A DNA stretch of 10,374 nt from Acidobacteriota bacterium (GTDB lineage: Bacteria; Acidobacteriota; Aminicenantia; UBA2199): the NCBI GenBank assembly GCA_021817755.1, contig JAKAGC010000081.1, forward strand, positions 1-10,374. The letters run 5' to 3'. The translations under genes were made by a program, and so were the position numbers. Below, one piece after another: positions 7,682 through 10,374 of this stretch. Positions within the stretch are counted from its first letter, which is position 1; the number at the start of each line of letters is the position of its first letter. Under the pieces are notes generated by a model that saw only the letters and a list, made by a program, of their open reading frames with translations, ran no database searches and was not told where the DNA came from.

Positions 7682-8968
7682 TTATTTTTTGTAAAAAAAC
7701 TTTAAAATACATTGAGGAAGTATTAGCAATGAAGATAGAATTGTTTTTTTATAATTCCTCTTACCCATGATCATTTCACTTACTCGTTTCCGAGCAGAAA
7801 GATCAATACAGGCAAGACGAACGGCAAATTCCATACGCTCTTTTGTTTTATAAATTGTATTTCTCAGATTAAATCCCCAAAAATTCAAATCATATCCGAA
7901 TGCTTTTTTCCACTTTTGTTGATATAAAGATAGCGATAGATTATGTTTAATATTATTAAAGATGCTTTCAGCAGCCAATTGCCCACTTTTTATACTGTAA
8001 TAAATTCCTTCCCCAGTAACAGGACTGACAAAACCTGCTGCATCTCCAACTAGTAATATATTTCCAAATACTGTTTCTCTCGCAGTATGTTTGAATGGGA
8101 GTGGATAAACTCGCGGACTATTTAAAACCAAGCCTTGGGGAATAATATGAGCCACTCTTAAGGTATTTAAAAAAGAGTCATACGCATTCTTGATTTTAAC
8201 CTGATTAAGCAAGGACGCGGTACACCCAACCCCGATATTGATATAACCATCTTTGGTAAAACACCAACCGTAACCATTGGGCACTGCACCAAAAAAAATA
8301 CCGAGGGTTTTCGGAGTAAATCCTGATTCTGAATCGTTCAATAGATTGTTATCGATTTCAGACTCGGAATTCATACAAATAGCAAGGTAGTCTTTCTCAT
8401 TCTGAGGGCATATAGCTTGAAGGTAATTACCGTTTTTATCTTTGATATGTTTAATTAACCGGTTATCCTGTAGTCCGCAGGCAAGAATGACGAACCTTCC
8501 GGTTACTGCCTGCTCTTTCTGCCCGGCGGAGATTACATCGACAGTGTACATTCCTCCTAAAGTGAGAATTATAGAAATCGCTTTTGTTTCATACCGGATA
8601 TCGGTGCCTGCATTTTGTGCATCCCGAACCAGTGCTTGGTCAAAAACCCTACGCAGAACAAAACTACCCTGATTTTTAACAAATCGAAAACTTTTCAAAT
8701 CCGGGCTATATACACGAAGTTCCTCTATCCTGCAATTAATTGCATTTCGAGCATTCTCACCCAGAAGCGGCAGGCATCGATCAGACAATGCACCACCGCA
8801 TGGTTTATCTCGACTTTGTACTTGTTTTTCTAACAGTATAGTCTTTAATCCCAGCTTTGAACAATGATAGGCGCTAGAAGCACCGGCAGGACCACCACCG
8901 ATTACTATAACATCATATTCCATATTTCGATTATACTGGTTTGATTCAATAATTTCAAGACAAATCAT
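7682..8968 (-). CDS. Geranylgeranyl-reductase-family FAD-dependent oxidoreductase
   Basis: This 428-residue flavoprotein has an N-terminal Rossmann motif IGGGPAGASS (23-32) for the FAD ADP moiety, and Glu47 ends the second strand. Next comes KPCGGALS (55-62), the Cys-Gly-Gly signature of the geranylgeranyl reductase family. A P-x-GYGWxF motif follows (VPNGYGWCF, 229-237), then the second FAD motif GDAAGFVSPVTGEGI (308-322). The family reduces isoprenoid double bonds in chlorophyll, archaeal lipids or quinone side chains, and many bacterial members have other or unknown substrates, so the reaction cannot be named here. No membrane span is clear, but the C-terminus is hydrophobic and basic (ILKFFYKK), suggesting membrane contact. 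Met1 has GGGAAG upstream; Met16 (position 8923) is where the family usually begins but has no ribosome site. It is 138 bases upstream of the hybrid sensor on the same strand, so cotranscription is possible but not shown. Confidence 0.9.
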   Translation of the reverse strand: MICLEIIESNQYNRNMEYDVIVIGGGPAGASSAYHCSKLGLKTILLEKQVQSRDKPCGGALSDRCLPLLGENARNAINCRIEELRVYSPDLKSFRFVKNQGSFVLRRVFDQALVRDAQNAGTDIRYETKAISIILTLGGMYTVDVISAGQKEQAVTGRFVILACGLQDNRLIKHIKDKNGNYLQAICPQNEKDYLAICMNSESEIDNNLLNDSESGFTPKTLGIFFGAVPNGYGWCFTKDGYINIGVGCTASLLNQVKIKNAYDSFLNTLRVAHIIPQGLVLNSPRVYPLPFKHTARETVFGNILLVGDAAGFVSPVTGEGIYYSIKSGQLAAESIFNNIKHNLSLSLYQQKWKKAFGYDLNFWGFNLRNTIYKTKERMEFAVRLACIDLSARKRVSEMIMGKRNYKKTILSSLLILPQCILKFFYKK

Positions 8969-8974
8969 AATTAA

Positions 8975-8980
8975 CTTCCC
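8975..8980 (-). promoter_or_regulatory. Probable ribosome binding site of the flavoprotein
   Basis: GGGAAG reads on the minus strand six bases before the ATG at 8968. It is a moderate match that favours the longer start over the internal Met16, which has no Shine-Dalgarno-like sequence in front of it. Confidence 0.45.
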
Positions 8981-9123
8981 GGAGCCATGAACCCAGATTC
9001 GATATTATTAAATATAGTGTTTTACTTTATTTCATTCATCAGGCAAAAGGATTTCAAATGCTCATTTATCAAAAAGTAGATCCTTTTTTTCTCTTTATCC
9101 GGTTTGATGTTGAGAATTCCTTT

Positions 9124-9153
9124 TTGACCCAAACGTTTTGACTGAGATACTAT
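9124..9153 (+). promoter_or_regulatory. Candidate sigma-70-like promoter
   Basis: TTGACC and TACTAT are separated by 18 bases and point toward the cysteine-rich peptide gene. The predicted transcript would have a leader of about 190 bases. The boxes are fair matches to the E. coli consensus, but the housekeeping consensus of this organism is unknown, and AT-rich DNA yields such matches by chance. Confidence 0.25.
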
Positions 9154-9311
9154 CGTCTTTTCGTTTCTTTATTAGTCATTACAAGAAAGTCAAACATTCC
9201 GGGAGATCGATTGAGTTTGTCAAGCTGATTTCTTTTTAAACTCAAAAAATAAATATATAATTATTATAATAATTTCATAAAAAAAAATTTTATTCTTGAC
9301 TATTAAACTTC

Positions 9312-9331
9312 TTGTATGTTAACCTATACAA
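9312..9331 (+). repeat. Inverted repeat in the leader of the cysteine-rich peptide gene
   Basis: TTGTAT (9312-9317) and ATACAA (9326-9331) are perfect inverted arms around GTTAACCT, which itself contains the palindrome GTTAAC. The element lies between TTGACT (9296-9301) and the GGAGG ribosome site (9342-9346). It is therefore placed where an operator or a short 5' leader hairpin would act. Its arms are short, so it could be chance. Confidence 0.35.
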
Positions 9332-9341
9332 AGCCTGCCTT

Positions 9342-9346
9342 GGAGG
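9342..9346 (+). promoter_or_regulatory. Ribosome binding site that sets the peptide start at 9352
   Basis: GGAGG lies five bases before ATG 9352. An in-frame upstream ATG at 9316 has no such site and would add twelve residues ahead of a signal peptide, so 9352 is the supported start. Confidence 0.8.
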
Positions 9347-9351
9347 AATAT

Positions 9352-9576
9352 ATGAAAGTAATATTATCAACAAAATGGTGGATAGGAATTTGTATCTTTT
9401 TAATCCTCACGTCGTACTTTTTAATCCCTTGTTCTGCAAATAAGAGTTGCGGGGGAGGGAAAATTGCCGGTTGCAACACAGGAACATGTACCGGCGGTTC
9501 GTGTTCTCAGACTGCATGGGGAGTAACCTGCTCATGTGATGGCAGAACAACCGAGGATTATTGCCCTATTTACTAA
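9352..9576 (+). CDS. Small exported cysteine-rich peptide, unrecognised family
   Basis: The product is 74 residues. Residues 1-29 are a signal peptide: basic start (MKVILSTKWW), hydrophobic core at about 11-25 (IGICIFLILTSYFLI), and a likely cleavage after PCSA at 29. Lipidation at Cys27 is unlikely because the residue before it is proline, which does not fit a lipobox. The mature part, about 45 residues, is Gly/Ser/Thr-rich and has seven cysteines at 33, 41, 46, 51, 60, 62 and 71 (SCGGGKIAGC, CTGGSC, TCSCDG), ending in YCPIY. Such cysteine density after export suggests disulfides, metal binding or a modified peptide. The next gene, 10 bases downstream, encodes a six-bladed-propeller protein. 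That arrangement recalls Bacteroidota NVEALA-type peptides, but the NVEALA signature is absent and no modifying enzyme lies in the window. The gene is real by ribosome site, signal peptide and operon spacing; its role is unknown. Confidence 0.85.
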   Translation: MKVILSTKWWIGICIFLILTSYFLIPCSANKSCGGGKIAGCNTGTCTGGSCSQTAWGVTCSCDGRTTEDYCPIY

Positions 9577-9586
9577 ATAGTTTTAA

Positions 9587-10374
9587 ATGAATAAGGCTAA
9601 AGCATTTCTATCTTTTAAAGCATTTCTATATATTTTTTTTATTTCCCTTTCGGGAATCCTAATTCAAAACTTTCAAGATGCTCCACAGATTCAATCGAAT
9701 TTATCGGTAACGATCATTCCAGTAAATAAAGATGTGATCTATCATTCTGGTGTGAAACTGGATTCCTTTATCGATTATCGAACACATCTTCATCCGGGTT
9801 TTATTAAACAGGAAATGAGCGGTCATCCCATAAAATTGAGAGAACCTCTTCCTCTTGAATTATCTGACGAATCCCCGGTTATTTTTGGAGAAGAAGAAAA
9901 CTCTGATGGAACAACTGGGTTATTGTCGGAAATACGTTGCATGGGAATCGATTCCAGAGAGAATCTAATCATAATTGACTGGAATCAATCTTCGATTCTC
10001 CGATTTAATAAAAACGGAACTCCATTACCCTTTATTGGTCGCGAAGGTCCAGGTGGCCCCGGAGATTTTCTCATTCCTGCAGCATTAACTATTTCCAGCA
10101 ATGACACACTTCTCATCTTTGATCAACAGTTGGAGAGATTTAGTTTAATTTCTAACGAGCTAAAATGTACAACTAATTTCCGGTTTACTCATTATTTAAC
10201 TTCTGACTGGCTTTATTCCGATTCTCATAACAATGTATACTGTATGATTTCGGATTATTCGGAATCGAACCGATTACGCTGGCAATCCCTTGATAGATTT
10301 GATTTATCCGGTCAAAATAAAACAACTATCGCATCATATAACTGGCAAGATTATAAAGGTTCAGTATGGGGCTG
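9587..10374 (+). CDS. Six-bladed beta-propeller protein (NHL-like), 3' end missing
   Basis: The frame opens at ATG 9587 and is still open at the right edge (262 residues seen). An in-frame TAA directly before the ATG (9584-9586) rules out an earlier start. Residues about 7-27 are hydrophobic (FLYIFFISLSGILI), a signal peptide or N-terminal anchor, so the protein is exported or membrane-tethered. NHL-type blades follow: residues 114-141 (IDSRENLIIIDWNQSSILRF) and 142-189, including GREGPGGPGDFLIPAALTIS and LLIFDQQLERF. The G-x-G-P-G-D/E-F pattern followed by a strand and a D-x-x-x-x-R turn is the hallmark of the '6-bladed beta-propeller' family (DUF5128-like) abundant in Bacteroidota and relatives. 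Members usually run to about 400 residues, so roughly a third is missing. It has no obvious ribosome site and follows the peptide gene by 10 bases, consistent with one operon. Its ligand is unknown; the peptide is an obvious candidate partner, by position only. Confidence 0.85.
   Translation, partial: MNKAKAFLSFKAFLYIFFISLSGILIQNFQDAPQIQSNLSVTIIPVNKDVIYHSGVKLDSFIDYRTHLHPGFIKQEMSGHPIKLREPLPLELSDESPVIFGEEENSDGTTGLLSEIRCMGIDSRENLIIIDWNQSSILRFNKNGTPLPFIGREGPGGPGDFLIPAALTISSNDTLLIFDQQLERFSLISNELKCTTNFRFTHYLTSDWLYSDSHNNVYCMISDYSESNRLRWQSLDRFDLSGQNKTTIASYNWQDYKGSVWG
9598..9629 (+). repeat. 14-base direct repeat inside the propeller signal sequence
   Basis: TAAAGCATTTCTAT occurs at 9598-9611 and again at 9616-9629. 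The period is 18 bases, exactly six codons, so the protein repeats KAFLSF / KAFLYI. It looks like an in-frame tandem duplication that lengthened the signal sequence. Confidence 0.7.

Larger units (their letters stand above)
8969..9351. other. Divergent intergenic region between the flavoprotein and the cysteine-rich peptide
   Basis: This 383-base stretch separates two diverging units and must hold promoters for both. No convincing coding sequence was found: a 27-codon frame from ATG 9058 has only AAGG upstream and an ordinary composition. TTGACC (9124-9129), 18 bases and TACTAT (9148-9153) form a fair sigma-70-like plus-strand promoter about 200 bases before the peptide gene. Bases 9241-9295 are almost pure A/T, like an UP element or a flexible spacer. 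TTGACT (9296-9301) and an inverted repeat (9312-9331) lie next to the peptide gene. No clear promoter for the flavoprotein was found on the minus strand. Confidence 0.5.

Noticed and set aside
9058..9141. 27-codon plus-strand frame in the divergent intergenic region
   Set aside because: It has only a weak AAGG upstream and no signal peptide, motif or neighbour logic; it also overlaps the candidate promoter.
9316..9351. Longer start for the cysteine-rich peptide
   Set aside because: ATG 9316 has no ribosome site and would place twelve polar residues before the signal peptide; ATG 9352 has GGAGG at ideal spacing.
9424..9440. Lipoprotein lipobox in the cysteine-rich peptide (LIPC)
   Set aside because: Proline directly before the cysteine does not fit the lipobox; PCSA fits a signal peptidase I site better.

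Overview
The window is AT-rich and gene-dense, and looks like a bacterial chromosome from the Fibrobacteres-Chlorobi-Bacteroidetes (FCB) side of the tree. The main evidence is a one-piece hybrid two-component system (periplasmic propeller, histidine kinase, receiver and AraC regulator) and a six-bladed-propeller protein preceded by a small exported peptide; both architectures are typical of Bacteroidota and relatives. Several genes have clear Shine-Dalgarno sites (AAAAGGAGGT, AGGAGT, AAGGAG, GGAGG). Core Bacteroidota use these little, so a deeper FCB lineage is possible. The phylum cannot be fixed from this window.

Layout. Minus strand, in order of transcription (right to left): a geranylgeranyl-reductase-family flavoprotein (8968-7682); a 1395-residue hybrid sensor/regulator (7543-3356); a 112-residue unknown protein (3142-2804); a CHAT-domain protease-like membrane protein (2740-1058); and an exported coiled-coil/TPR-like protein that starts inside the CHAT stop codon (ATGA overlap at 1061-1058) and runs off the left edge. 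Plus strand, divergent from the flavoprotein across a 383-base intergenic region: a 74-residue exported cysteine-rich peptide (9352-9576) and, 10 bases later, a six-bladed beta-propeller protein cut by the right edge.

How the genes may work together. The three left-hand genes look like one transcription unit. The CHAT protein has an intact His/Cys pair in its cytoplasmic N-terminus, about five membrane spans and a C-terminal domain that the positive-inside rule places outside the inner membrane. The co-translated TPR-like protein has a signal peptide, so it should be in the same compartment as that domain. This suggests an envelope sensor controlling a cytoplasmic caspase-like protease. The combination is the best candidate here for an undescribed system; its function is inference.

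The right-hand pair resembles, in arrangement only, the Bacteroidota pairing of NVEALA-type peptides with six-bladed-propeller proteins, but the peptide has no NVEALA motif. The hybrid sensor lies between these two units and next to a flavoprotein. No polysaccharide-utilisation genes are visible, so its targets are unknown. No tRNA, rRNA, CRISPR array, insertion sequence or strong intrinsic terminator was seen.
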